This document shows positions 45,764 to 54,430 of a DNA stretch of 64,000 nucleotides, one piece after another; positions within the stretch are counted from its first letter, which is position 1; each line of letters opens with the position of its first letter. The notes under the pieces are model-generated. The model was not told the origin of the DNA. It saw only the letters and a list, made by a program, of their open reading frames with translations, and did no database searches. The position numbers and the translations under genes were made by a program. The stretch spans positions 248,001 to 312,000 of the forward strand of contig NZ_WVRN01000002.1 of the NCBI RefSeq assembly GCF_013112245.1, given 5' to 3'. Source of the stretch: Ruegeria sp. HKCCD4315. Its GTDB lineage: Bacteria > Pseudomonadota > Alphaproteobacteria > Rhodobacterales > Rhodobacteraceae.

Positions 45764-46246
45764 TCAGCCTTTCTTTTTCAGGCGCAGACCGGTCTTTTTC
45801 AGGATGCGCGTGGAATAGAGGATGTCCTTGGCCCGGCAGGCATCGCCCAGAATTGCAGCGATTTCGGCGCGCTTTTGTTCAACCTCATCAGGGTTGGCAC
45901 CATGCACCATGGCAAACAAGTTATAGGGCCAGTCGGGCAGGGCGCGGGGCCGTTCATAACAATGGGTCACAAAGGGCAGGGCGCCGATCTGTGCACCCAA
46001 CTTGGTGGTGCTGGCATCGTCCACATCCCAAACGGTCATGCCGTTCGATGTCATGCCAAGTTTGTAGTGATTTGGGGCCGCAGCAATGCGACGGATCACA
46101 CCGCGTGCTTTCAGGGCTGTCAGCCGTTCAAGCAGATCGGTTTCCTGTAGCCCAAGATCCTTGGCAACCTGCGCATACGGGGTCGGCGACAAGGGTAAGC
46201 CCCCTTGCAACGCCTCGATAATCTGTCTGTCGGTTGCATCGATCAT
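45764..46246 (-). CDS. nirH: siroheme decarboxylase subunit NirH
   Basis: 160 residues of the Lrp/AsnC-like siroheme decarboxylase family, with an N-terminal winged helix (DRQIIEALQGGLPLSPTPY) and an effector-like domain. MVHGANPDEVEQKRAEI is typical of this paralogue, and KDILYSTRILKKTGLRL ends it. It acts with NirD and NirG to convert siroheme to didecarboxysiroheme. It overlaps nirG by four bases. Confidence 0.88.
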   Translation of the reverse strand: MIDATDRQIIEALQGGLPLSPTPYAQVAKDLGLQETDLLERLTALKARGVIRRIAAAPNHYKLGMTSNGMTVWDVDDASTTKLGAQIGALPFVTHCYERPRALPDWPYNLFAMVHGANPDEVEQKRAEIAAILGDACRAKDILYSTRILKKTGLRLKKKG

Positions 46247-46692
46247 GCTGCCACCCGGAAGCCAATGAAAAATTCCTGGAGTTTGGGGAAACGGAGAACA
46301 TCGATCCCAGTTTCCCGTTCGATGGCATCGGCGGCGGCCTCGATCCCCTCAGGTGTTTCGGTGGCCAGCACGAACCACATGTTCAGCCGGTGGGTACGTT
46401 CATAATTATGGGCGACCTCAGGGTGCGCATTGACTTTGGTCAGGACGGTTTCGAAATTTTCAGTCGGTACAGCCATGGCGCACAAGCAGAAGGCCCCGCC
46501 CATGGCGGCTGCGTCGAAAAACGGGCCAAAGCGCGTGATAACGCGGTCTTTCTTCAGCCGTGTCAGACGCTCCAGCAGCTCGGTTTCGGACAGGCCAAGC
46601 TCGTCGGCCACTGCCGCAAAAGGATGAGAGGTGAGCGGCAGATCGTCCTGCATCCGGTTCAGGATCGCGCGGTCTTTGTCGTCCAGAGTCAT
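46243..46692 (-). CDS. nirG: siroheme decarboxylase subunit NirG
   Basis: 149 residues of the same Lrp/AsnC-like family. It begins MTLDDKDRAILNRMQDDLPL and has the family phrase ELLERLTRLKKDRVITRFGP. Its C-terminal part is shorter than NirH. It is one of three decarboxylase genes here rather than four, because nirD and nirL are one gene. It overlaps nirD by four bases. Confidence 0.85.
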   Translation of the reverse strand: MTLDDKDRAILNRMQDDLPLTSHPFAAVADELGLSETELLERLTRLKKDRVITRFGPFFDAAAMGGAFCLCAMAVPTENFETVLTKVNAHPEVAHNYERTHRLNMWFVLATETPEGIEAAADAIERETGIDVLRFPKLQEFFIGFRVAA

Positions 46693-47678
46693 GCGGCAAC
46701 CTCCCGCGCTTGAATCAACGCTCCGGTCTGCTTGAAACAGCGGGTCGAAAACAACACCTTATTCCGCGCGCCAGCCAGTTCGGTCAGTTCCATTGCACCG
46801 GCCAGCACGTCCAAAGCCTCGTTCCGGGTTCGGGCGTGGATCATCGAATAGAGGCGATAGGGCCAAACATCTTCAACCGGATTGCGCTCATAGCACAGCG
46901 TGACACCGGGATAGGCGGCCAGCGCCGGACCGGCAGTGTCAATTTGTTCCGCAGGCAAGTCCCAAACAACCATCGCGTTGGCGGACCACCCCAGTGCCCG
47001 GTGGCGCACGATAACGCCGAACCGTGAAATGATACCGGCGGCGTGCAAGGCGACGATCCGGGCCATCACATCATCCACGTTCCGGTTCAATGAACGAGCC
47101 AGAGCCTCATAGGGCTCTGCGACCAGTGAAAGGCCCGAACTGAGTGTCTGCAGCAAACAACGATCCCCATCGCGCATGGCTGATGCGTCTACTTTGCGCG
47201 CACTAGGAACGTTCTTGGCGCCAGCAGTCATGCGAAACCCAAGGTCCACGTTGAACGGTCGGACCAGGCGCAGATCCAGCACCCGCAACCCCGAGGTCCG
47301 GCTGATCCGGGCCAGTGTCTCGTTGACATGTTCGCGGTCCGGGCCTGTTGCGACAAACCAGAGGTTCCAGGCATCTTCACGCTGATAATTGTGGTTCACC
47401 CCGGGTTCGGCATCGATCAGGGCGGCAACTTCTTCCAACCGACTTTCCGGTGCGGATACAGCCGCCAAAGTGCTCGCTGTGACTGCGCCGGGCGTGATGG
47501 TTGCGCCAACCCGCGTGATGCGGCCGGTGGCACGCATCCGGGTCAGACGGTCAAGTACTTCGGTTTCGTCCAGCCCCAGTGCGTCTCCCAGCACTTGAAA
47601 AGGGCGCTCTGTGATCGGGAAATCGCGCTGAAAGTCGTCCAACAGGCGGCAATCAATCGGGTCGGTGATATGCTGCAT
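46689..47678 (-). CDS. nirD: siroheme decarboxylase fused subunits NirD-NirL
   Basis: 329 residues, twice the length of NirG and NirH. The two halves each start with the helix-turn-helix pattern (DCRLLDDFQRDFPITERPF near 8 and DGDRCLLQTLSSGLSLVAEP near 170) and end with LRVLDLRLVRPFN and KVLFSTRCFKQTGALI respectively. This is the fused NirDL form known from Paracoccus. It should work as part of the siroheme decarboxylase complex. Confidence 0.88.
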   Translation of the reverse strand: MQHITDPIDCRLLDDFQRDFPITERPFQVLGDALGLDETEVLDRLTRMRATGRITRVGATITPGAVTASTLAAVSAPESRLEEVAALIDAEPGVNHNYQREDAWNLWFVATGPDREHVNETLARISRTSGLRVLDLRLVRPFNVDLGFRMTAGAKNVPSARKVDASAMRDGDRCLLQTLSSGLSLVAEPYEALARSLNRNVDDVMARIVALHAAGIISRFGVIVRHRALGWSANAMVVWDLPAEQIDTAGPALAAYPGVTLCYERNPVEDVWPYRLYSMIHARTRNEALDVLAGAMELTELAGARNKVLFSTRCFKQTGALIQAREVAA

Positions 47679-47681
47679 CCA

Positions 47682-48827
47682 TCAAAGCCCCGTTTTGTGC
47701 GCGCGGGCCGTGAAGAAGATGCCCGAAGGGCTGTCGGCGTCGATTTCGCGCAATTTCTCAAACGTTTGCGTGTCGTAGACCATCACCTTGTTGGCGTCGC
47801 GCACGCTGATCCAGACTTCATGCCCGCGTGGTGTGAATTCCATATGCAGTACCGCAGGGCCGGGCTTGAATTCGTGAGTGATCTCTTTGCTGACACTGTC
47901 GATCACTTGAATGGTATCGTTCAACGGGTGGGCGAAATTGACCCAGACCTGCCGCCCGTCTGGGCGCGCCATGGCAAAAACCGGCTGGCCGTGCGTTTTG
48001 GTGCGCCCGGTTTCGGACAAAGTGTCGGCATCGACCCAGAGCACCTCGTGATGACCCACCGCGGGCAGCACGAATTCGCGCCCCGTCAGCGCCCAGCCTT
48101 CCAGATGGGGCATCTTGTAGACCGGCATTTCTTCTTGCCCGCGCCCATAGTTGGGCAGCACACGGATGGGCTCCGGAGTGTCGGCCCATAAATCAAGCGC
48201 GGTCAGACCGTCTTCGCCAAACAGGCCCGTGATATAGGTGCGGCCATTGGCGGTGATCAGCGCGTCATAGGGGTTCTTGCCCATGTCAGGTATCTTGGTG
48301 ATCGCGGGCTCGCCCTTGGCGAAGTTGGCAATCCAGGTCTCGCCTGTATCCCACATTGTGAAGACAAACCGACGTCCCGGCGCGTCCACAAGACCGATGG
48401 TTTTGCTGTCGGTGGGGATGTCCGCAATCATTTCCAACGTGTCAGCATCAAACACACGCACACCACCGGGTTCGTAGTTCGACACGGCAACAAGTGTACC
48501 GTCATCCGAGATAGCACCACCAATGGCGTTCCCCGCTTGAACAACGCGGTTCACGATCTGGCGGGTGACGATGTCAACCTTGGTCAGCCCGCCGTCACGG
48601 CCAAAGACATAGGCAAAGCGTTCATCGGGCGAATAGACCAGCGAGGCATGGGACAAATCGCCCAAACCTTCGATACGAGCCAGAGCTGCCCGGTCCGATT
48701 GATCGACCAACAGGACCGATCCCTTGGCACGTTCGATCACAAGACCAAGATCGCCGGTCGCTGTGGGTTCGGCGTGTGCGGTGGTCAACATCAATGAGGC
48801 TGCAAGGCCGAGTATGAGGTGTTTCAT
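47682..48827 (-). CDS. nirF: heme d1 biosynthesis protein NirF
   Basis: 381 residues from the ATG at 48827, which gives the Sec signal MKHLILGLAASLMLTTAHA. The rest is an eight-bladed propeller resembling the d1 domain of NirS without the cytochrome c domain (YVFGRDGGLTKVDI, HEVWISVRDANKVMVYDTQT). NirF acts in the periplasm on a late precursor of heme d1. Overlaps nirC by four bases. Confidence 0.93.
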   Translation of the reverse strand: MKHLILGLAASLMLTTAHAEPTATGDLGLVIERAKGSVLLVDQSDRAALARIEGLGDLSHASLVYSPDERFAYVFGRDGGLTKVDIVTRQIVNRVVQAGNAIGGAISDDGTLVAVSNYEPGGVRVFDADTLEMIADIPTDSKTIGLVDAPGRRFVFTMWDTGETWIANFAKGEPAITKIPDMGKNPYDALITANGRTYITGLFGEDGLTALDLWADTPEPIRVLPNYGRGQEEMPVYKMPHLEGWALTGREFVLPAVGHHEVLWVDADTLSETGRTKTHGQPVFAMARPDGRQVWVNFAHPLNDTIQVIDSVSKEITHEFKPGPAVLHMEFTPRGHEVWISVRDANKVMVYDTQTFEKLREIDADSPSGIFFTARAHKTGL

Positions 48828-49204
48828 TGTGCCTCCTGTTCCAGCAGGTAGCGGGCAATCCATTCGGCCTCTTCCTCGCTGATCAGAGGTCGCCATGGGG
48901 GCATCGCGGTGTCTGGGATGCCATCAAGGATGACGCCGGTCAGGACGTCCGCATCATAATGTTTCAACGTCTCGCTGCGCAGATCGGGGCCGAGACCGCC
49001 TTTAAGCGACAAACCGTGGCAAGATCCGCAATCCTGATGGACAAGGCGTTTCAGGGCGTTGGGGTCGAGGGTGTCAGCGGCGAAGGCGGATGTTGCGATG
49101 AGCACAGCCGTTGTCAGCAACACCGACGGCATCGAATGCCGTCGCGCGACAGGGCGCTGCGCGCTACATCCTGCCGCAACTGTTCTGCGTCCCAGCTTAG
49201 CCAT
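48824..49204 (-). CDS. nirC: periplasmic cytochrome c NirC
   Basis: 126 residues from the ATG at 49204. This start has a GGAGC ribosome site and gives a basic n-region (LGRR, VARRH) before the signal core VLLTTAVLIATSAFA; the alternative ATG at 49132 lacks both. The heme site is CGSCHG, with the Met ligand probably in DTAMPPWRP. NirC passes electrons in heme d1 maturation or to NirS. It overlaps nirE by eight bases. Confidence 0.9.
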   Translation of the reverse strand: MAKLGRRTVAAGCSAQRPVARRHSMPSVLLTTAVLIATSAFAADTLDPNALKRLVHQDCGSCHGLSLKGGLGPDLRSETLKHYDADVLTGVILDGIPDTAMPPWRPLISEEEAEWIARYLLEQEAQ

Positions 49205-49958
49205 TGGCTTGCTCCAAAAGCTCGGCCACGGGCCGTTCGGCATAAAGCGATACGACCTTGCCAATTATAAAGAGCGTGGGTGCTTTTAACCCGGCCTCGC
49301 GCACGTCAGTGGCTAATTGGTCCAACCGAGATACCATGCGGCTTTCATCCGGTGTGGTCGCTTTGCCGACGGCAAGAACCGGGGTAGACCCCGGCAGATT
49401 TTCCGTCATCAGACCCATGGCGATCTGGCCTATGTTGGCGACACCCATATAGACCACCAGCGTCGAGTCCGGATCGGCTAGACGTTTCCAGTCGAGGTCC
49501 AGCACCTTGTCGGCCTGGCGGTGCCCAGTGACATACTGCACCGAGGTCGCCAACCCGCGATGGGTCAGCGGAACGCCGGTTGAAGCGGACGCACCCTGTG
49601 CCGCCGTAATGCCCGGCGCATATTCGACAGCGACACCGTGGGCCATCAGATAAGCGGCCTCCTCTGAGCCGCGGCCAAATATCATCGGATCGCCGCCTTT
49701 GAGACGGGCAACCGTGTGACCCGCACTGGCCTCTTCCAGCAGAATTTCGTTGATGCGGTCTTGTGGAACCGTGTGGCATTTAGGTGCTTTGCCAACCGGG
49801 ATCAGCCGTGCCCCCTCGGTGTGCAAATTTAGAATGTCGGCAGACACCAGCCGATCATAGACCACTACATCTGCTTCTTGCAGCATCCGCAATGCGCGCA
49901 GGGTCATCAGCTCGGGATCGCCAGGGCCTGCGCCAATCAGAAAAACCTTACCGCTCAT
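49197..49958 (-). CDS. nirE: uroporphyrinogen-III C-methyltransferase NirE
   Basis: 253 residues from the ATG at 49958 (a TTG two codons upstream is less likely). SUMT family motifs are VFLIGAGPGDPELMTLRA, VVYDRLVS, RLKGGDPMIFGRG and PGITAAQGASAS. It methylates uroporphyrinogen III to precorrin-2, the first committed step to heme d1. It leads the nirECFDGHJN operon, which appears to have its own promoter site at 50079-50092. Confidence 0.94.
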   Translation of the reverse strand: MSGKVFLIGAGPGDPELMTLRALRMLQEADVVVYDRLVSADILNLHTEGARLIPVGKAPKCHTVPQDRINEILLEEASAGHTVARLKGGDPMIFGRGSEEAAYLMAHGVAVEYAPGITAAQGASASTGVPLTHRGLATSVQYVTGHRQADKVLDLDWKRLADPDSTLVVYMGVANIGQIAMGLMTENLPGSTPVLAVGKATTPDESRMVSRLDQLATDVREAGLKAPTLFIIGKVVSLYAERPVAELLEQANG

Positions 49959-50078
49959 GTGCAAACTCGCTTGGTCTGAATGTCATCGAAACCCGGATCA
50001 GCCTTGCGTAAACGGGACGTCGCTGGGCCTGCCGGGCGTGTCATGAGAGCAAGGTGGCGCAATCGCAAACCGACCTCC

Positions 50079-50092
50079 TTGACATAAGTTAA
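50079..50092 (-). promoter_or_regulatory. Fnr/Nnr-type box upstream of nirE
   Basis: TTGACATAAGTTAA matches TTGAC-N4-GTCAA in nine of ten positions, embedded in a wider imperfect palindrome (CTCCTTGAC...GTTAAGGAG). Its centre is 127 bases before the nirE ATG. The nine bases at its right flank merge into the terminator hairpin of the upstream operon. Confidence 0.65.
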
Positions 50093-50119
50093 GGAGCGCG
50101 GGATTTGCGCCCGCGCTCC
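50093..50119 (-). terminator. hairpin after the cupredoxin gene
   Basis: A perfect 10-bp stem (GGAGCGCGGG at 50093-50102, CCCGCGCTCC at 50110-50119) with a seven-base loop, 26 bases after the cupredoxin stop. On the minus strand TTAACTTATG follows, a weak T-run; on the plus strand TGTTTTCTT follows, which is stronger. It probably ends the nirS-cupredoxin transcript and separates it from the nirE promoter. Confidence 0.7.
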
Positions 50120-50145
50120 TGTTTTCTTGCCTGTATTTTATTGCT

Positions 50146-50547
50146 TTAGGGTTCGACGGTGATCATTCCGATCATGTTCTGTGTTTCCCAATGCGGGCCG
50201 CACAAATATTCCTGCGGGCCGGGTGTGAGAAACGTCAGGTCGACTGTTTCCTCAGGGAACAAACGGTCGCTTTCGGGTTCGCTGCCGTTTTTCAAAAGAA
50301 CCGAATGGCTGGTGCGTTTGTCGACATTCACCCAGCGGACAGTTGTGCCTGCCTTCACGGTCAGCTCAAACGGGCAGAAATTATATTTATACATCAGCAC
50401 CACTTCGGCATCCTCGACGGCGGATGAAGGCTGACCAAACAGCTCGACATAACGGTCTTCCGCCTCGGCACACAGTTCGGCGGTTTCATCCGCCCAGGCG
50501 GGCGCGGCCAGAAACAGCAGCGCGGGAAGAAGGCGTTGGGGTTTCAT
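50146..50547 (-). CDS. periplasmic cupredoxin-like protein
   Basis: 133 residues with a Sec signal (about 1-19, ending PAWA). The mature part is a type I copper beta-barrel: first His in KRTSHSVLL and a C-terminal ligand loop CGPHWETQNM. In pseudoazurin and plastocyanin the loop is C-x2-H-x4-M; here five residues separate His and Met, so the Met ligand could be displaced. Extra Cys residues occur at the mature N-terminus (ELCAEAE) and in YNFCPFE, and could form a disulfide. Next to nirS and a multiheme protein it is a likely electron donor to the nitrite reductase. Confidence 0.8.
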   Translation of the reverse strand: MKPQRLLPALLFLAAPAWADETAELCAEAEDRYVELFGQPSSAVEDAEVVLMYKYNFCPFELTVKAGTTVRWVNVDKRTSHSVLLKNGSEPESDRLFPEETVDLTFLTPGPQEYLCGPHWETQNMIGMITVEP

Positions 50548-50601
50548 AGTCCATGTCTCCCTTCCAAAGTGACGGGGGCCGGATGACCCGGCCCCAATCC
50601 G

Positions 50602-52386
50602 TTATTGTTTGACCACGTTGATGAATGCACTGTCATCGTCCAGCGCGAGACTGGTGTTCAGCGTCACATGGTGGAACCGGGCAGCGCTGAAGTCGTCGTG
50701 GATCGCAAAGCCAACGGTATAAGTCTGGCCTGCTTCCAGCGGTACATCACCGGGCGCGCCAGAGTTAAGCGGGCGAGTGAAGACCACCGTCCACATACCG
50801 CCGGACAATTCAGCCGACGCGGCGATTTCACCGTCATTGACCACGCGCTGTTCCAGCAGATAGCCGTTAGTGGCGCTGCCATCTGCATAGACGCGCATCA
50901 GGTCAAGATAGGTGCCATCGGCCAGATACTGCTCGATCTGTTCCGCAGCCTGCAGCTTGTCCCAACCGCCCAGTGCCTTGCCACGTCGACCTTTGATTTC
51001 GACATCCGTGCGGCTTTCGCTGATGTATTTGGTCACAGTGTCCTGCGTATTTAGACGGCCAGCTACGTCACCATTGGCGGCGATTGCCTCGGCACCGGGA
51101 TCAAACGGCATATACGAGTTGTCCGCGTGGCAAGACGCCCAGCAGCCCACTTGTTCGCCCAACTCGATACCTGTGCCGGTGATCATCATGGCTACCTTGA
51201 TCTGGTTGTCGGGATCCATCTTGCCGCCGTCGACAAACGGGGCAGGGTTGTGGCCCGCATCCGGCCATTGCAGGCGGATATACAGGTTTTCGTCGTCATG
51301 CGCCGCCTGAACAGTTGCGTCGATCACACCGCGTTTTCCGGGGATCGGTGTTGGTTCAAGCTCGCCGCCTGCAACGATCTTGTTGCCGATCGTGTCCAGT
51401 TCCTTGGCGTGGCATGTGGTGCACTGATCGCCACCTTTGGTCAGGGGCCGTGCTCCACCGTGGAACTTGCCGTTCTGCACCCACTCAAACGAAGCCTGAC
51501 CGGGGTAGAACAGTTTCAGATCTGCACTGGCAACCGCGTTCCAGTCGATGTTGGTTGCGACATCTCCACCACCGCCTGAAGGGGTCGCGGCTTCTTCTCC
51601 AGCTGCTTTAGCTCGTTCTTCTGCGACAGCAGCGTCGACAGCGGCTGCGATCTGCGCCTGAACGGCCTCTTGCTGTACTTTTTTGGCAGCTTTTTCTGCT
51701 TCGGCTTCTGCAGCTTCCTGGGCTTCAATCTTCTCTAGGCTTGCCAGATACTCGGCGGGGATCTCGCGAATGAACGCTGGGTTTGGGGCTTCAAGCTCTT
51801 CCAAATATTCCTCGTCAGCCCGATCACGGGCGTCCGAATGCGCAATCCCCTTGTGACAGTCGATGCAGGTTTGACCGACCGTCATTGCGTTCAGGTGCTG
51901 CTGACGCGCGCGGGGTTTCTGGAATTCGGGCATCATCGATTCAAAATCGTGACAGTTGCGGCATTCGCGCGAGTCGGTGGCTTTCATCCGTTCCCATTCG
52001 TTCATGGCCAGATGAACGCGTTTGGCCTCGAACTTCTCGCGGGTGTTGATGGATCCGACCATCTTGCCGTACAGCTCTCTGGACGCCTTTATCTTGCGGA
52101 TCATCTTGTGGGTCCAGTCCTTGGGCACGTGGCAGTCTGAACAGACAGCCCCTACGCCGGACCGGTTCACATCATGGATCGTGCCGGTGTATTCCTCGTA
52201 GACGAAATCGCGCATCTCGTGACACGAGACGCAGAATTCCTTGGTGTTGGTGGCTTCCATGGCGGTGTTGAACCCGCCCCAGAAGATGATACCGGCAGCA
52301 AAGGCTGCGGCAATGCCGGCCACGGGCATCCCCCATAGGAAATACCGGCGCCAGATCGGTGGTTTTTTATCAGGTTCGGAGGTCAT
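50602..52386 (-). CDS. nirT: NirT-type tetraheme cytochrome fused to an ethylbenzene-dehydrogenase-like heme domain
   Basis: 594 residues, more than twice the size of NirT/NapC. The N-terminal part (about 1-215) has a membrane anchor and four heme c sites (CVSCH, CSDCH, CRNCH, CIDCH) as in NirT. An Ala/Glu-rich helical linker (about 218-275) follows. The C-terminal part has CTTCHAKE and an unusual CWASCH, and then the beta-sandwich of the EB_dh/DMSO-reductase-like heme-binding family. The gene lies between nirS and a cupredoxin gene, so it should move quinol electrons to nitrite reductase, with the extra domain adding one or two hemes. The symbol is by resemblance of the first domain. Confidence 0.82.
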   Translation of the reverse strand: MTSEPDKKPPIWRRYFLWGMPVAGIAAAFAAGIIFWGGFNTAMEATNTKEFCVSCHEMRDFVYEEYTGTIHDVNRSGVGAVCSDCHVPKDWTHKMIRKIKASRELYGKMVGSINTREKFEAKRVHLAMNEWERMKATDSRECRNCHDFESMMPEFQKPRARQQHLNAMTVGQTCIDCHKGIAHSDARDRADEEYLEELEAPNPAFIREIPAEYLASLEKIEAQEAAEAEAEKAAKKVQQEAVQAQIAAAVDAAVAEERAKAAGEEAATPSGGGGDVATNIDWNAVASADLKLFYPGQASFEWVQNGKFHGGARPLTKGGDQCTTCHAKELDTIGNKIVAGGELEPTPIPGKRGVIDATVQAAHDDENLYIRLQWPDAGHNPAPFVDGGKMDPDNQIKVAMMITGTGIELGEQVGCWASCHADNSYMPFDPGAEAIAANGDVAGRLNTQDTVTKYISESRTDVEIKGRRGKALGGWDKLQAAEQIEQYLADGTYLDLMRVYADGSATNGYLLEQRVVNDGEIAASAELSGGMWTVVFTRPLNSGAPGDVPLEAGQTYTVGFAIHDDFSAARFHHVTLNTSLALDDDSAFINVVKQ

Positions 52387-52461
52387 TTCCGGGCTCCGTC
52401 TTGGCTGTCTTGACTGGCGCGGCGTGTCAGGCCGGCGCGATTAGCTGATGGGGAAAACGAA

Positions 52462-52490
52462 GAAAGGGCGGGCGAGGGGCCCGCCCTTTC
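52462..52490 (-). terminator. hairpin between nirS and the nirT-like gene
   Basis: An 11-bp perfect stem (GAAAGGGCGGG at 52462-52472, CCCGCCCTTTC at 52480-52490) with a seven-base loop, 20 bases after nirS. On the minus strand TTCGTTTTCC follows. It looks like a partial terminator or stabiliser that makes nirS the most abundant message of the operon. Confidence 0.75.
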
Positions 52491-52509
52491 TGTTTCATGT
52501 GTAAACCCG

Positions 52510-54186
52510 TCAGGTGACGTGGTTCGACCGGTTGTAGACGTTGAACTTGCCGGTGGGCGCAAACAGTCCCTTCACGCGACCGATCTCTTCCAGCGTCTTG
52601 GCGTCGAAGATCACAATCTCACCGTTTGGTTCTTTCGAGGTCGAGCGGTTCCACTTGGAAACCCAGACCTCGGACCCATCCTGGTTGAACTCGAAGTGGA
52701 CGGCGACGTTGCCTTCCTCTTCAGTGATCTGGATCGTTTTCACGATCTCACCGGTTGCCTTGTCGATGACCTGCACCGATTGCTGGATCTCAGGCTCGGG
52801 GTGCTTGGTCTGGTCAGCCCAGATGTAGTCTGATTCCGGGTGTGTCCGGATGAACAGACCGGGTCCGTCGGTTTCGACTTCGTAGCAGACCTTCCAGGCA
52901 TCATCCGGACGGCCTTCGGGGTCGTTGCTCCAAACGGTCACGGTGCCTTCGCCCAGGTGGGTTGTGCCGGCAACAGGGCCGCAGTTCGGATCATCCCAGT
53001 TAGCGCCAGGGCCAGGGTGCGGCAGCGGCGCGGTGTCGATCAGAGCTTCCAGCTTGTGGGTTTCGGTATCGACCACAACCATCTTGTTCGACGCGTTTGC
53101 GGCGATCTGGAAGTAACGGCCGGTCGGGTCAAAGAACCCGTCATGCAGGAACTTGGCGCTGTCGATCTTGTCGATCCGCAGGTTTTCCAGATCGGTATAA
53201 TCGACCTGCCACAACTGACCCAGTTCTTTCACGGCAACGATCCAGGTGGGTTCGTTTGGAGTGGTGTAGATCGCAGCCACGCGGGCCTCTTCCACATAGT
53301 CCCCATCGACGTTGTAGCCGCGGGTCGAGACAACCTTCTTAGGCTCCATGGTTTCAGCGTCGACAATGGCGAAGTGCGGCGGCCAATAGGCCCCACCGAT
53401 CACGTATTTACCGTCGCCCGAAACGGCCACATCGCGGGCGTCATAGCCAATGGTCACTTCGGCCACCAACATGTTCTCGGGGTTCTGCCACAGGTCGATC
53501 TTGGTCATCTTGCCGTCGCGACCCATCGTGTACCAGAAGCGGCCCGGGTTTTCGGGTTCTTCCAGTTTATGATGTTCGGAGGCTTTCAGAACGTGCACGG
53601 CGTAACCCGTCGGGATGTGCGCCAGAACTTCCTTTGTGTCACCGTCGATCACAGCCACTTTGCCCACGTCACGCTCGATGACCACGAAGAAGTTTTCCCA
53701 GTTGCGACCATGTAGTGGCTCGGTCGGGTAGTCCTCGGGTTCGACATAGACCTTGCGTGTCGCCATCATCTGTTCAAGCGACATTTCCGGTGGCTGGGGC
53801 GGCTCCATCTGGATGTAGGTCGCCATATCGCGGATTTCTTCTTCGGACATAACGTCCGAGAAGTTGTTCATCCCGCCTTCGGTCCCCCAGGCGATGATCT
53901 TTTCAAGCCGTTCCTGACCCAGTTTCAGGGTGCCGGATTCGGTTACGGTACCGTCGGCGTTTTTGGTTTCCACCAATGGCTCAAGGCTTTTACCTGTCGC
54001 CCCTTTGCGCAGCACGCCGTGACAGCCGGCGCAGCGTTCAAAGTACAGTTGTTTGGATGATTCAAAGGCTTCCTTGCTGAGAGTTGGCTCTTCGGCGAAG
54101 GTTGGAGCAGCGACGCTGCCCAACAACATTGCCAATCCGACCCCCAATGCGCGGCCAGTTTTGTTGTAGCTGATTCCAAGTGACAT
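52510..54186 (-). CDS. nirS: cytochrome cd1 nitrite reductase NirS
   Basis: 558 residues from the ATG at 54186 (GGAGAG ribosome site; a GTG two codons earlier is possible). A Sec signal (LAMLLGSVAAPTFA) precedes the cytochrome c domain with CAGCHG and then the eight-bladed d1 propeller (HEFYWFTMGRDG-like region FWYTMGRDGKMTKIDL). The conserved active-site histidines lie in the propeller. It reduces nitrite to NO in the periplasm. Promoter site at 54249-54262. Confidence 0.98.
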   Translation of the reverse strand: MSLGISYNKTGRALGVGLAMLLGSVAAPTFAEEPTLSKEAFESSKQLYFERCAGCHGVLRKGATGKSLEPLVETKNADGTVTESGTLKLGQERLEKIIAWGTEGGMNNFSDVMSEEEIRDMATYIQMEPPQPPEMSLEQMMATRKVYVEPEDYPTEPLHGRNWENFFVVIERDVGKVAVIDGDTKEVLAHIPTGYAVHVLKASEHHKLEEPENPGRFWYTMGRDGKMTKIDLWQNPENMLVAEVTIGYDARDVAVSGDGKYVIGGAYWPPHFAIVDAETMEPKKVVSTRGYNVDGDYVEEARVAAIYTTPNEPTWIVAVKELGQLWQVDYTDLENLRIDKIDSAKFLHDGFFDPTGRYFQIAANASNKMVVVDTETHKLEALIDTAPLPHPGPGANWDDPNCGPVAGTTHLGEGTVTVWSNDPEGRPDDAWKVCYEVETDGPGLFIRTHPESDYIWADQTKHPEPEIQQSVQVIDKATGEIVKTIQITEEEGNVAVHFEFNQDGSEVWVSKWNRSTSKEPNGEIVIFDAKTLEEIGRVKGLFAPTGKFNVYNRSNHVT

Positions 54187-54248
54187 GATCACTCTCCATT
54201 TGCGTGGTGAGGCAAGGCAGAGACTGAGCCATCACGGAGATGTCATCC

Positions 54249-54262
54249 TTGACCAAAGTCAA
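54249..54262 (-). promoter_or_regulatory. perfect Fnr/Nnr-type box upstream of nirS
   Basis: TTGACCAAAGTCAA is a perfect match to TTGAC-N4-GTCAA. Its centre is about 69 bases before the nirS ATG, which predicts a start of transcription near 54214. Confidence 0.85.
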
Positions 54263-54353
54263 CGGCAGGGGCGCAAACTGAGACTTAAAGGCAATAATTC
54301 AACTGTTGAAACACCAATAAAACTTGAGAATTTCGCACATGTTTAAGCGAGGC

Positions 54354-54367
54354 TTGATTTCGGTTAA
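54354..54367 (+). promoter_or_regulatory. Fnr/Nnr-type box upstream of nnrS
   Basis: TTGATTTCGGTTAA matches TTGA(C/T)-N4-GTCAA in nine of ten positions. Its centre is about 70 bases before the nnrS ATG, predicting transcription from about 54402. It lies divergently from the nirS site, 100 bases away. Confidence 0.7.
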
Positions 54368-54430
54368 GGCCGCGTAAGACCCGCCGCGATAGAGCTTGCG
54401 TAACCACTGGTGAGGCTATGGAGAGCGGTC

